Origin: Treponema sp.
Lineage (GTDB): Bacteria > Spirochaetota > Spirochaetia > Treponematales > Treponemataceae
Assembly: GCA_016293005.1 (NCBI GenBank)
Contig: JAEDFA010000003.1
Span: 1 to 64,000 of the forward strand
DNA length: 64,000 nucleotides
Direction: 5' to 3'
The position numbers and the translations under genes were made by a program. The notes below the pieces were generated by a model. That model saw only the letters and a program-made list of their open reading frames with translations. It was not told the origin of the DNA and did no database searches. Positions within the stretch are counted from its first letter, which is position 1, and each line of letters starts with the position of its first letter. Positions 8,628 through 16,212 of this stretch are shown here, piece after piece.

Positions 8628-11120
8628 ATGCTTACATTAAAATTTGGTGGAACTTCGATGGCCGATGCAGAGTGCATTTCGGCTTCAGCAAAAATTATAA
8701 TTGGTCGTGCGGAAAAAGACAGAGTGAGCGTAATCGCATCTGCTGCTTCCGGGGTGTCAAATTTTTTGCAGGACAGTATTGATGCCTGCATAAAAGGTGA
8801 ATCTGTTGAAAAATTCGTTCAGGAATTAAAGCAGAAGCATTATTCAATCTGCAATTCCCTTGTAAAACTTCATCCTGATTTCAATATTCAGCATGTTTTA
8901 GATAAAATCGATGGAATTTTTACTGAATATGAAAAACTTTTAAATGGAGTAGTCGCTTTTTCAGAATGCCCTGACACAATTTACTGCAGAATTATGGGAA
9001 TGGGCGAACTTCTTTCAAATCCTATTCTTGAAGAAGTTTTAAAATCAGAAAAACAGAATGCAATTCTTCTTGATACGCGGGATTTTATCGTCACTACGGG
9101 AAATCAAAAAGAAGGAGACCCGGATTATTCAGTCTGCACGGAAAATTTCCTTCCTTACCGCGACGGAGAATCTTTTTCTAAATACAGAATTTTAATTTTT
9201 CCAGGTTTTGTCTGTTCATGGATTGGCGGTAACGGGAAGAAAGCGGTTCCGGGACTTTTAGGAAGAAACGGTTCTGATTTTTCAGCGTCAATTGTTGCTT
9301 CAAGCCTTTCTTCTTCACGAGTTGAATTTTGGACTGATGTTGACGGAGTTTATACAGCAGATCCAAGAATCGTAAAAGATGCGATTTTAGTTGATGACAT
9401 GACTTATGAAGAATCAATGGAACTTGCTTTTTTTGGTTCTAAAGTGCTTCATCCAAAAACGCTTGCGCCTTTAGTTTCAAAAGGAATAGAGGCGTGGAGT
9501 CTTAATTCGCACAATCCGTCAAGCCGGGGAACAAGAATCGGAAAAGGTCCTTTTGATTCTTCTAGAAAACATTCAATCTGCGGAATTTCATGCCTTAAAA
9601 AAGTTTCGATGATTAGCGTAAGCGGAAACGGAATGCGTGGAAGGAGCGGAATGGCAAGCAGAATTTTTGCTTCAGTTTCAAGTGCAGGCATTTCAATTCT
9701 TTTGATTACTCAGTCGTCAAGTGAATATACAATTTCTTTCTGCGTAAAAGATGAACAGGCTTATAAAGTTCAGGATGTGCTTGAAGCAGAACTTTCTTTA
9801 GAAATTCGCGACGGACTTATAAATCCTGTTCAGGTAAAAAAAGACTGTGCTGTCGTTTCTGTCGTTGGAGACGGAATGATTTCAAACCGTGGAATCGCTG
9901 CAAAATTCCTTGATGCAATTTCAAGTCAGGATATAAATATTCTTGCAATTGCTCAAGGTTCAAGCGAACGCTGTATTTCTGCTGTAATTTCAGGCTGTGA
10001 TGGAGATACTGCCGTAAGGGCAATTCATGCGTTTTTCTTCAATACTTCGCAGACAATAGAAGTTTTTGCTTTTGGCGCTGGAACAATCGGCGGAACATTG
10101 CTTGACCAGATTAAAAATCAGCAGAAAAAATTCCTTGAGTCTAACATCGATTTAAAAGTAATCTGTATCGCAACCGGTCACAGACTTCTTCTTGATGAAA
10201 ATGGTCTTGACCTTTCAGACTGGCGAAAAAAACTTTCTGAATCAGAAAAAGTCCCGAAACTCGATGATATTTTAAAATTTGTCCAGGAAAAAAAATATTT
10301 AAATCCTGTGTTTGTGGACTGTACTGCAAGTTACGATTTGCCTGAGCGTTATCTTGATATTTTAAACTCCGGAATGAGCATTGCAACTCCGAATAAACGG
10401 GCAAATTCCATGAAGTATCAGTATTACAAGGAGTTAAGGCATTCTGCAAATAAAATGCACAGAAGATTCCTTTATGAGACGAATGTCGGAGCCGGGCTTC
10501 CAATTATTGATACTCTTCAAAATCTTTTTAAATCTGGCGATAAATTGAAGGCATTTTCTGGAATCATGTCGGGTTCACTTTCATATATTTTTGGAAAACT
10601 CGATGAGGGTGTTTTGTTCAGTGATGCTGTAATCGGTGCAAGAAATTTAGGCTTTACCGAACCTGACCCTAGAGATGATTTAAGCGGAATGGATGTCGCA
10701 AGAAAGGCTTTGATTATTGCAAGAGAATCTGGAATGGAAGTTGAACTTGAGGACATAAAAATCAACAGGCTTTTCCCGGACGATTTTGATGATTCTGGTA
10801 AAGTTGAACAATTCCTTTCAAATCTTCCAAAAGTCGACAAATATTTTGAAGAAAAAATCAAGGCGCTTAAAAAAGAAGATAAAGTTCTTCGCATGGGCGC
10901 ATCAATTGAAGACGGAAAAGTTTCTGTAGGTCTTCTTGAAGTTTCAAAAGACAATCCTTTGTACGGTGTAAAAGGCGGAGAAAACGCTTTTGTATTTACT
11001 ACAGACCGTTATAATCCGATTCCACTTACTGTTCGCGGTTATGGAGCCGGAGCAGAAGTTACGGCTGCTGGAGTTTTCGGTGATATTTTAAGAACTGTAA
11101 GTTTTAACGGAGTTCTTTAA
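8628..11120 (+). CDS. thrA: bifunctional aspartate kinase / homoserine dehydrogenase I
   Basis: Catalyses the first and third steps from aspartate to homoserine for threonine and methionine synthesis. The 830 residues match ThrA. The N-terminal kinase begins MLTLKFGGTSMADAE, contains LLGRNGSDFSA and FWTDVDGVYTADPR, and is followed by two ACT-type regulatory domains (about 310-460). The C-terminal homoserine dehydrogenase has FGAGTIGG for NADP binding, ATPNKRANS, and GIMSGSLSYIFG plus FTEPDPRDDLSG around the catalytic site. Threonine feedback is expected from the ACT domains but not shown. The upstream ribosome-binding site is weak (TTGGAAA). Confidence 0.95.
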   Translation: MLTLKFGGTSMADAECISASAKIIIGRAEKDRVSVIASAASGVSNFLQDSIDACIKGESVEKFVQELKQKHYSICNSLVKLHPDFNIQHVLDKIDGIFTEYEKLLNGVVAFSECPDTIYCRIMGMGELLSNPILEEVLKSEKQNAILLDTRDFIVTTGNQKEGDPDYSVCTENFLPYRDGESFSKYRILIFPGFVCSWIGGNGKKAVPGLLGRNGSDFSASIVASSLSSSRVEFWTDVDGVYTADPRIVKDAILVDDMTYEESMELAFFGSKVLHPKTLAPLVSKGIEAWSLNSHNPSSRGTRIGKGPFDSSRKHSICGISCLKKVSMISVSGNGMRGRSGMASRIFASVSSAGISILLITQSSSEYTISFCVKDEQAYKVQDVLEAELSLEIRDGLINPVQVKKDCAVVSVVGDGMISNRGIAAKFLDAISSQDINILAIAQGSSERCISAVISGCDGDTAVRAIHAFFFNTSQTIEVFAFGAGTIGGTLLDQIKNQQKKFLESNIDLKVICIATGHRLLLDENGLDLSDWRKKLSESEKVPKLDDILKFVQEKKYLNPVFVDCTASYDLPERYLDILNSGMSIATPNKRANSMKYQYYKELRHSANKMHRRFLYETNVGAGLPIIDTLQNLFKSGDKLKAFSGIMSGSLSYIFGKLDEGVLFSDAVIGARNLGFTEPDPRDDLSGMDVARKALIIARESGMEVELEDIKINRLFPDDFDDSGKVEQFLSNLPKVDKYFEEKIKALKKEDKVLRMGASIEDGKVSVGLLEVSKDNPLYGVKGGENAFVFTTDRYNPIPLTVRGYGAGAEVTAAGVFGDILRTVSFNGVL

Positions 11121-11133
11121 GAAGTAAAAAAAA

Positions 11134-11160
11134 TCTCTGAAAAATTAAATTTTAGAGATA
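11134..11160. promoter_or_regulatory. AT-rich hairpin between thrA and ilvN
   Basis: ATCTCT (11134-11139) pairs with AGAGAT (11155-11160), and the AT-rich interior can pair further. There is no T-run after it on the plus strand. It lies in the 74-base gap upstream of ilvN and may be a leader or processing hairpin. Confidence 0.35.
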
Positions 11161-11194
11161 ACTTTGAATAATTTTTATAAATTTGAGGTGTTGT

Positions 11195-11689
11195 ATGGAA
11201 AAATTTGTTCTTTCTGTTTTAGTTCAAAATCATGCAGGTGTTTTAAGCCGTGTTTCAGGTCTTTTTAGCCGCCGCGGATACAATATTGAATCCCTTACTG
11301 TCTGTGAAACTGGAAATCCCGGTCAGTCAAGGATGACAATTGTTGTAAATTGCGATGAAAACCTTGTTGACCAGATTCAAAAGCAGCTTTCAAAACTTGA
11401 AGAAGTAATTTCAATTAAAGTAAACGATAAATCAAAAACTGCTCAAAGGGAAATGGCTTTGATAAAGGTAAAGGCACCGGGACAGGAAAGGGCAATTATA
11501 ATCGGAACTTGCGACATTTACCGCGCACACATTATCGATGTTGCTCCTGATTCTGTTATTGTTGAAGCAACAGGAAGCGAAGAAAAAATCTCAAGTTTAA
11601 TAAGGCTTTTAGAACCGTTTGGAATTCTTGAATATGTAAAAACAGGACTTACTTCTATGGATCGCGGTTCTGTTGTAATGAACGGTTAA
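11195..11689 (+). CDS. ilvN: acetolactate synthase small (regulatory) subunit
   Basis: Regulatory subunit of acetohydroxyacid synthase, which makes acetolactate and acetohydroxybutyrate for branched-chain amino acids. The 164 residues match the standard length: an N-terminal ACT domain (LSVLVQNHAGVLSRVSGLF, RRGYNIESLTV) and a C-terminal ALS_ss_C domain. The family is the site of valine feedback. ATG 11195 is chosen because GAGGTG sits at 11185; an in-frame TTG 12 bases earlier overlaps that site. The catalytic subunit (ilvB) is not adjacent, which is unusual. Its stop codon overlaps that of the opposite-strand gene by three bases. Confidence 0.93.
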   Translation: MEKFVLSVLVQNHAGVLSRVSGLFSRRGYNIESLTVCETGNPGQSRMTIVVNCDENLVDQIQKQLSKLEEVISIKVNDKSKTAQREMALIKVKAPGQERAIIIGTCDIYRAHIIDVAPDSVIVEATGSEEKISSLIRLLEPFGILEYVKTGLTSMDRGSVVMNG

Positions 11690-12129
11690 TTTTTTATCTT
11701 GCACCAAATTTCGTCAAAAAAACTCCAGGAAAATGTTTCTTCGTTTTTCTGGAATTTTGCGATTCTGAATGATTTAAGGTTCATCGGAAATCCTTCAAAA
11801 GAAAATTCATGTTTTTCTAAACTTTCAGGCTTTCCGTTTTTAGCTTTAAATGTTCCGTAAGTTATTTTTTCTGAAAAAATTTTGTTTTTTAAAATTATTT
11901 CTACAGGAAAAAATAACTGTAAATCTTTTAGGACGGCGTTTTTGACGGTGATTTTTTGTATTTCTTCTTTTAAGTTTTTTTCTTCTGAATAAAAATGGCT
12001 TATGTCGATTAAAACTGGTTTTTCTGGAAGAAAATAAAAGTTTTCTAAATTAATTTTTTTTAGAATTTCTTTGACTGTGTTTTTAATTCTTACATTTTGG
12101 TTTGGATTTAACAAAATTACTGTATTCAC
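11686..12129 (-). CDS. hypothetical protein, 147 residues
   Basis: Not recognised. A soluble, Lys/Glu/Phe-rich protein with no signal peptide or membrane segment; it begins with GTG at 12129 (MNTVILLNPNQNVRIKNTV). TATATT on the minus strand (12137-12142) ends seven bases before GTG and there is no ribosome-binding site, so it looks leaderless. It is divergent from the 612-residue HExxH protein across only 46 bases and ends tail-to-tail with ilvN. The pairing suggests shared regulation with the HExxH gene, but no function is proposed. Confidence 0.65.
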   Translation of the reverse strand: MNTVILLNPNQNVRIKNTVKEILKKINLENFYFLPEKPVLIDISHFYSEEKNLKEEIQKITVKNAVLKDLQLFFPVEIILKNKIFSEKITYGTFKAKNGKPESLEKHEFSFEGFPMNLKSFRIAKFQKNEETFSWSFFDEIWCKIKN

Positions 12130-12175
12130 AGAATTGAATATAGTATTTTTTTAGAAAAAAATGTAGTATCTTGTT
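12130..12175. promoter_or_regulatory. 46-bp divergent promoter region with two leaderless-type starts
   Basis: On the minus strand TATATT (12137-12142) ends seven bases before GTG 12129. On the plus strand TAGTAT (12164-12169) ends six bases before ATG 12176. Neither gene has a ribosome-binding site. No strong -35 box was found for either. Confidence 0.5.
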
Positions 12176-14014
12176 ATGAAATCTTATAAAAATCTGAAAA
12201 TTGTTCAATTTTTTCTTTCGCTTTCAAAAAAACAGAAAATAATTTATTCATCGCTTTTTCTACTTTTTGTTTTTAGCATTTTTTCTATTGTAGTTTTGTT
12301 TTCTCTTCCTAAAAAAACTTCATCGTACCTTTATTTTGAAAATCAAGATTATGCAGAAAAAGTTCTTTATGTAAATAAAACGCAAAAAAGAGGAAATGTC
12401 TTACCGGGAAAAAGTGCGTATTTCAAATTTTCAAAAAATCAGATTTCATCATTGGAAAAATTTTATTCTGAATATGAAAATTTTACGGTCGCTGCAAGAA
12501 TCGGAATTAAAAATCCTGGAAAAAATCTTTCTTCTGTAATTTTAAAAGAAAATATTTTAAATTTCGCTTTTCTTTTTCCGGATGATTTTGATTCTTCTGG
12601 AAAAGTTAAAAAATCTGTAGAAAAAATTTATGCTTCTGTAAACTTGTCTGATTTTTTGAAAAACGGCGTTTTTTATTTTGATTTAGGGCTTTCTTCAGAA
12701 AAACGCCTTCAAAATAAAGATGTTCCGTGTGGAATTGAAATTATTTCTGACTTGGGTGTAACTGTTTTTGATTTTCTTGTAACTAAGGCAAGAATCGGTT
12801 TTGATTTTACAGATTCAATTCCGTTTTTCGGCTCGCCTTCTAACGGCGGAAAAATAAATGTTTTGGGAAGCGATTTTGATTTTTCAGGCGGAACTTTGAC
12901 TTTTTCTCCTCAATGGACAAAAGAATTTTCAATGCCTTACTATGAAATTTCTTTTTCAAAACTTTCTTCTTACGGAACTTCTGAAAATCCTGTGAAAATA
13001 AAACTGAATGCCGGGGGTGAAATTTTAACTATTTACAGGACGCCTTCAGTTTCCGCTTGCGTAATTTACAGTTCAATGCTGAATAATCCGTTCAGTTTTT
13101 TTAATTTAAGCCAGACGGAAAATCAGATTACAAAACTTCTTTTAAAACCTTCAGAAAAATCTCTTTCAGATGAAAATTCCTTTATACCTATTAAAACTGA
13201 TCCTGGAATGATTTTAAAAACAAAGGCTGATAACTGGCGAAACAGCGAGTATGAACTTTACGAATGGGACAGATTTCCTCATATTCTTTTTTTTGATACA
13301 AAAAATTTTTCAGTTCAGTCAGATTTTTTTACTCGCCTTGCATTTTTTGCAGAAAAAAAAGGTTTTATTGGTAAAATTCTTACAGATTCGCAGCTTGAAG
13401 GTCGTCACGGATACAATGCTCACGATTACAGTGCAAAAACACTTGCAGAATTTTTTACAAAGGCAGAACCGATGGGTGTTTTAAATAAAAAAGAGCTTCT
13501 GCTTAAAAATATTCTTTTAAAAAACGGCGTAATCGTACAAAATGGTTTGTCATATCTTCCGGGAGACGGCGCAGTAATTTCTTTTTCAAAAGAAAGTCCT
13601 AATTATAATCGGGTAACTTTTCTTTCTCATGAAAGCTGGCACGCTCTTTATTTTATAAATGAAGATTTTAGAAATGCAGTTTCAGCAGTTTATTATACGA
13701 TTGATTCACAATCCCGTGACTTTATGATAGAATACTGGCAATCTCAGCCGTCTTTAAATTATGAGCCGTCAGATATTTATCTTATGAACAACGAATTTAT
13801 GGCGTATATAATGCAGCAGCCGTTAAGTTCTGTTTCAAAATATTTTGTTCATCTTGCATCCCGTGGTTCTGTCATGAAAGCGCTTCCTGAATTGTGCGAT
13901 TATGTAAAGGAAACTCAAGGTATGACTTTTGAAGATGCCGCAAGAATTTTTGATTCTTACGCATTTGACAATTTTGGTCTTGCCTGCGGTCGAGTGCATC
14001 TTATTTTCAGGTAG
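12176..14014 (+). CDS. membrane-anchored HExxH putative metallopeptidase
   Basis: A 612-residue protein of no family I can name. A single hydrophobic segment at about residues 23-44 after a Lys-rich start suggests a signal anchor, with the rest outside the cytoplasm. A zinc-binding H-E-S-W-H motif lies at residues 485-489 (VTFLSHESWHALYF). A conserved-looking E540 in MNNEFMAYIMQQP could be the third ligand, as in gluzincin peptidases. The long middle (about 50-470) is rich in beta-strand-like sequence. The HExxH context supports a zinc peptidase, but the substrate is unknown. It is divergent from the 147-residue hypothetical gene and has no ribosome-binding site. Confidence 0.7.
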   Translation: MKSYKNLKIVQFFLSLSKKQKIIYSSLFLLFVFSIFSIVVLFSLPKKTSSYLYFENQDYAEKVLYVNKTQKRGNVLPGKSAYFKFSKNQISSLEKFYSEYENFTVAARIGIKNPGKNLSSVILKENILNFAFLFPDDFDSSGKVKKSVEKIYASVNLSDFLKNGVFYFDLGLSSEKRLQNKDVPCGIEIISDLGVTVFDFLVTKARIGFDFTDSIPFFGSPSNGGKINVLGSDFDFSGGTLTFSPQWTKEFSMPYYEISFSKLSSYGTSENPVKIKLNAGGEILTIYRTPSVSACVIYSSMLNNPFSFFNLSQTENQITKLLLKPSEKSLSDENSFIPIKTDPGMILKTKADNWRNSEYELYEWDRFPHILFFDTKNFSVQSDFFTRLAFFAEKKGFIGKILTDSQLEGRHGYNAHDYSAKTLAEFFTKAEPMGVLNKKELLLKNILLKNGVIVQNGLSYLPGDGAVISFSKESPNYNRVTFLSHESWHALYFINEDFRNAVSAVYYTIDSQSRDFMIEYWQSQPSLNYEPSDIYLMNNEFMAYIMQQPLSSVSKYFVHLASRGSVMKALPELCDYVKETQGMTFEDAARIFDSYAFDNFGLACGRVHLIFR

Positions 14015-14019
14015 AATTT

Positions 14020-14586
14020 TTAGCTTAATTCAAGGTTGAAAAATTTTTCGGCTTTTACAGTTGTAGGAGGTCCGTGCGACGGAAGCAAAATTGTTGTGTC
14101 TGTTTGTGAAAAGATTTTTGCTTCAATGTTTGATTTTAAGACATGTTTTGAATAGCTTGAGTTTGTTGTTCCCAGCGTTCCTGCAAAAATTGCATCGCCT
14201 GTAAAAATCATATTTCCGATTTTGTAAATCATTGAATCGGCAGAATGACCTGGAAGCGAATAATAAGTTATTGTCATTCCTGCAAGGCGCATTTTTCCGT
14301 CACCGTTTAATACGACAGTTTTTGTTTCTGCAATTTCGTAGTCGGCGGCATAGATATTTGTTGAATAAATTTTGTTTAAAGTTCTAAGTCCCTGAACATG
14401 AGTTTCATGGTTGTGCGTTATGAGAATTCCCTGAATTTTGAAATTTTTTGATTCGAGTTTTTCGATTATGCGCGGAGTGATTTTTCCGGGGTCGATTAAG
14501 ATTGCTTCGTTTATTTTTTCGTTTGCGACGATATAACTGTTTGAAAAACCTGTAATCATTATGTTTATGTATGAATATAATCTCAT
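14020..14586 (-). CDS. metallo-beta-lactamase-fold hydrolase with altered metal site
   Basis: A 188-residue protein of the glyoxalase II-like MBL fold. Visible motifs are LITHNHETHVQG (H58, H60, H63), PGHSADS, IFTGDAIFAGTLG and the C-terminal LLPSHGPPT. The canonical H-x-H-x-D-H has Thr62 in place of the Asp that normally binds the second metal, so it may be mononuclear or inactive. GGAG lies seven bases before ATG 14586. The pentapeptide-repeat gene ends 12 bases upstream, so the two form a minus-strand operon. Confidence 0.85.
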   Translation of the reverse strand: MRLYSYINIMITGFSNSYIVANEKINEAILIDPGKITPRIIEKLESKNFKIQGILITHNHETHVQGLRTLNKIYSTNIYAADYEIAETKTVVLNGDGKMRLAGMTITYYSLPGHSADSMIYKIGNMIFTGDAIFAGTLGTTNSSYSKHVLKSNIEAKIFSQTDTTILLPSHGPPTTVKAEKFFNLELS

Positions 14587-14598
14587 AAAATGCTCCGT

Positions 14599-15246
14599 CT
14601 AAGAGTTCTTCTGGTTTTTTATTTCTTCTTCTGTTAAAACGATTATTGCTTCTTTATCGTTTGACATTTTAAATGAAACATTTGTTCGTTTGCTTTCGAG
14701 GAAATTTGTGTTTTTTATGTTGCAGTTTCTAAATGATGTATTTTCTAGCGTTGATTTTATGAAAGTTGAACTTTTTAGGTTTGAATCGTCGAAGGAAGAC
14801 TGAAATGCGTTTATTCCGTTGAAATTTGTCTGGAAAAGTTCGCTTCCTGTAAAGATTGTGTGAAAAAATGTTGCGCCGGCAACTGAAGAATTTTTTATAT
14901 TTGAATCGATTAACTTGCAGTCGCTGAAAACTGCGAAGTCAAAAATTGAAAGTTTACTTGTTAAATTTTTTGAGTGAATGTTTTTAAATGTGCAGTTCAT
15001 GAAATTGCAGCCGTAGAATTGTTTGTCTGAAAATGTTATGTCTTGAAAAGTGATTCCGGCAGCGCAAAGACCGACGATTTTATCGTGCGTGTTTATGTAT
15101 TCGTATATGTCGCGCTGAATTTTTCCAGGATCTGGACTGTGGTCAAGGCAGTAATTTTTTTCGTTTGTGATGTTTTTTTGAGTGTCAATTGTTGAAATTG
15201 CAAGGTTGTTGCATGAATGAACTAAACATTTATTTAAGGCGAACAT
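14599..15246 (-). CDS. pentapeptide-repeat-like protein
   Basis: A 215-residue protein. Residues 1-50 have paired Cys/His (CLVHSC, NYCLDHS) that could bind a metal. From about residue 68 to 195 the sequence follows the A(D/N)LxF-type pentapeptide pattern (FYGCNFMNCTFKNI, FDDSNLKSSTFIKSTLENTS), which folds as a right-handed beta-helix. Members range from DNA-gyrase protectors to structural proteins, and the role here is unknown. It is co-oriented with the MBL gene. A TTGACA/TAACAT promoter at 17-bp spacing ends six bases before ATG 15246, giving a leaderless transcript. Confidence 0.78.
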   Translation of the reverse strand: MFALNKCLVHSCNNLAISTIDTQKNITNEKNYCLDHSPDPGKIQRDIYEYINTHDKIVGLCAAGITFQDITFSDKQFYGCNFMNCTFKNIHSKNLTSKLSIFDFAVFSDCKLIDSNIKNSSVAGATFFHTIFTGSELFQTNFNGINAFQSSFDDSNLKSSTFIKSTLENTSFRNCNIKNTNFLESKRTNVSFKMSNDKEAIIVLTEEEIKNQKNS

Positions 15247-15299
15247 ATTTTTATGTTAAAGTATTGCTTGTTTTCTGTCAAATGTTTAAAATCTTTCGT
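15247..15299. promoter_or_regulatory. overlapping divergent leaderless promoters (pentapeptide gene / murI)
   Basis: Minus strand: TTGACA at 15276-15281, 17-bp spacer, TAACAT at 15253-15258, then six bases to ATG 15246. Plus strand: TTGCTT at 15264-15269, 17-bp spacer, TAAAAT at 15287-15292, then seven bases to ATG 15300. The two polymerase footprints overlap, so use of one should exclude the other. Confidence 0.65.
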
Positions 15300-16112
15300 A
15301 TGAATGTAAAATTTGTTTTTCTTGATTCAGGAACGGGCGGACTTCCTTATTTAAAATATCTTCTTCAAAAACATCCTGATGAAAAATGTGTTTACATCGG
15401 TGATACAAAAAATTTCCCTTATGGTGAAAAAACTGAATCTGAAATTCAAGAAAACGCTTTATCATGTGTTCAAAAAATTATTTTTCGCTGGAATCCTATG
15501 GCTGTTATAATCGCTTGCAATACGATTTCGGTTTCTTCCTTAGATATTCTTAGAAAAACTTTTCCAAAAACTCAGTTTATCGGAACAGTTCCTGCTATAA
15601 AACCTGCGGCACAGATTTCAAAAACAAAGAAAATAGGGCTTCTTGCAACTAACGCGACAGTAAATCATCCTTATACAAAAAAACTTATAGAAGATTTTGC
15701 AGGAGACTGTGAAATATTTTCCCGCGGAGATCCCCAGTTAATAAATTTTATAGAGCATAAATTTTATTCTTCCAGTGAAAGTGAACGCCTTGAAGCGGTT
15801 TTGCCGTCCGTTGAATTTTTTAAGGAAAAAGGCTGCGATGTAATTGTTCTTGCGTGTACTCATTTTCTTAATATGGCAGAATATTTTAAAATTCAAGGTG
15901 CGCCGTCATTAAAAATCGTTGACAGCAGGGAAGGTGTTGTAAATCATGCTTTTCAAATCGAAGAAAATTCATTGCAAAAAAATGAAAAAAATTCTTCCGA
16001 TTTTTCAAATTCTCTGCTTTATGTTACTGGCTTTAAAAATAAAAACGATTCGCTTTTTTACAAGAATTTCTGCCGCGAAAATAAAATTGAATTCGGCGGA
16101 ATTTTAGACTGA
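15300..16112 (+). CDS. murI: glutamate racemase
   Basis: Converts L-glutamate to D-glutamate for peptidoglycan. The 270 residues carry both catalytic-cysteine motifs: IACNTISVSS and VLACTHFLN. The N-terminal FLDSGTGGLPYLKYL and YIGDTKNFPYGEKT are also present. The start is placed at ATG 15300 because it gives the normal N-terminus; the upstream in-frame extension would overlap the divergent gene and lacks homology. There is no ribosome-binding site. It supplies the D-Glu that is later joined to the muropeptide made by MurC, encoded at 54.2 kb. Confidence 0.92.
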   Translation: MNVKFVFLDSGTGGLPYLKYLLQKHPDEKCVYIGDTKNFPYGEKTESEIQENALSCVQKIIFRWNPMAVIIACNTISVSSLDILRKTFPKTQFIGTVPAIKPAAQISKTKKIGLLATNATVNHPYTKKLIEDFAGDCEIFSRGDPQLINFIEHKFYSSSESERLEAVLPSVEFFKEKGCDVIVLACTHFLNMAEYFKIQGAPSLKIVDSREGVVNHAFQIEENSLQKNEKNSSDFSNSLLYVTGFKNKNDSLFYKNFCRENKIEFGGILD

Positions 16113-16212
16113 CTGGCATTTTTTTAGTTACTTTTAAAATTTTTAGTTTTTAGAAATTCCTGTATAAAATTCTATTCAATAATTTAATGAAATTTGTTAG
16201 AATGTCGGCATT

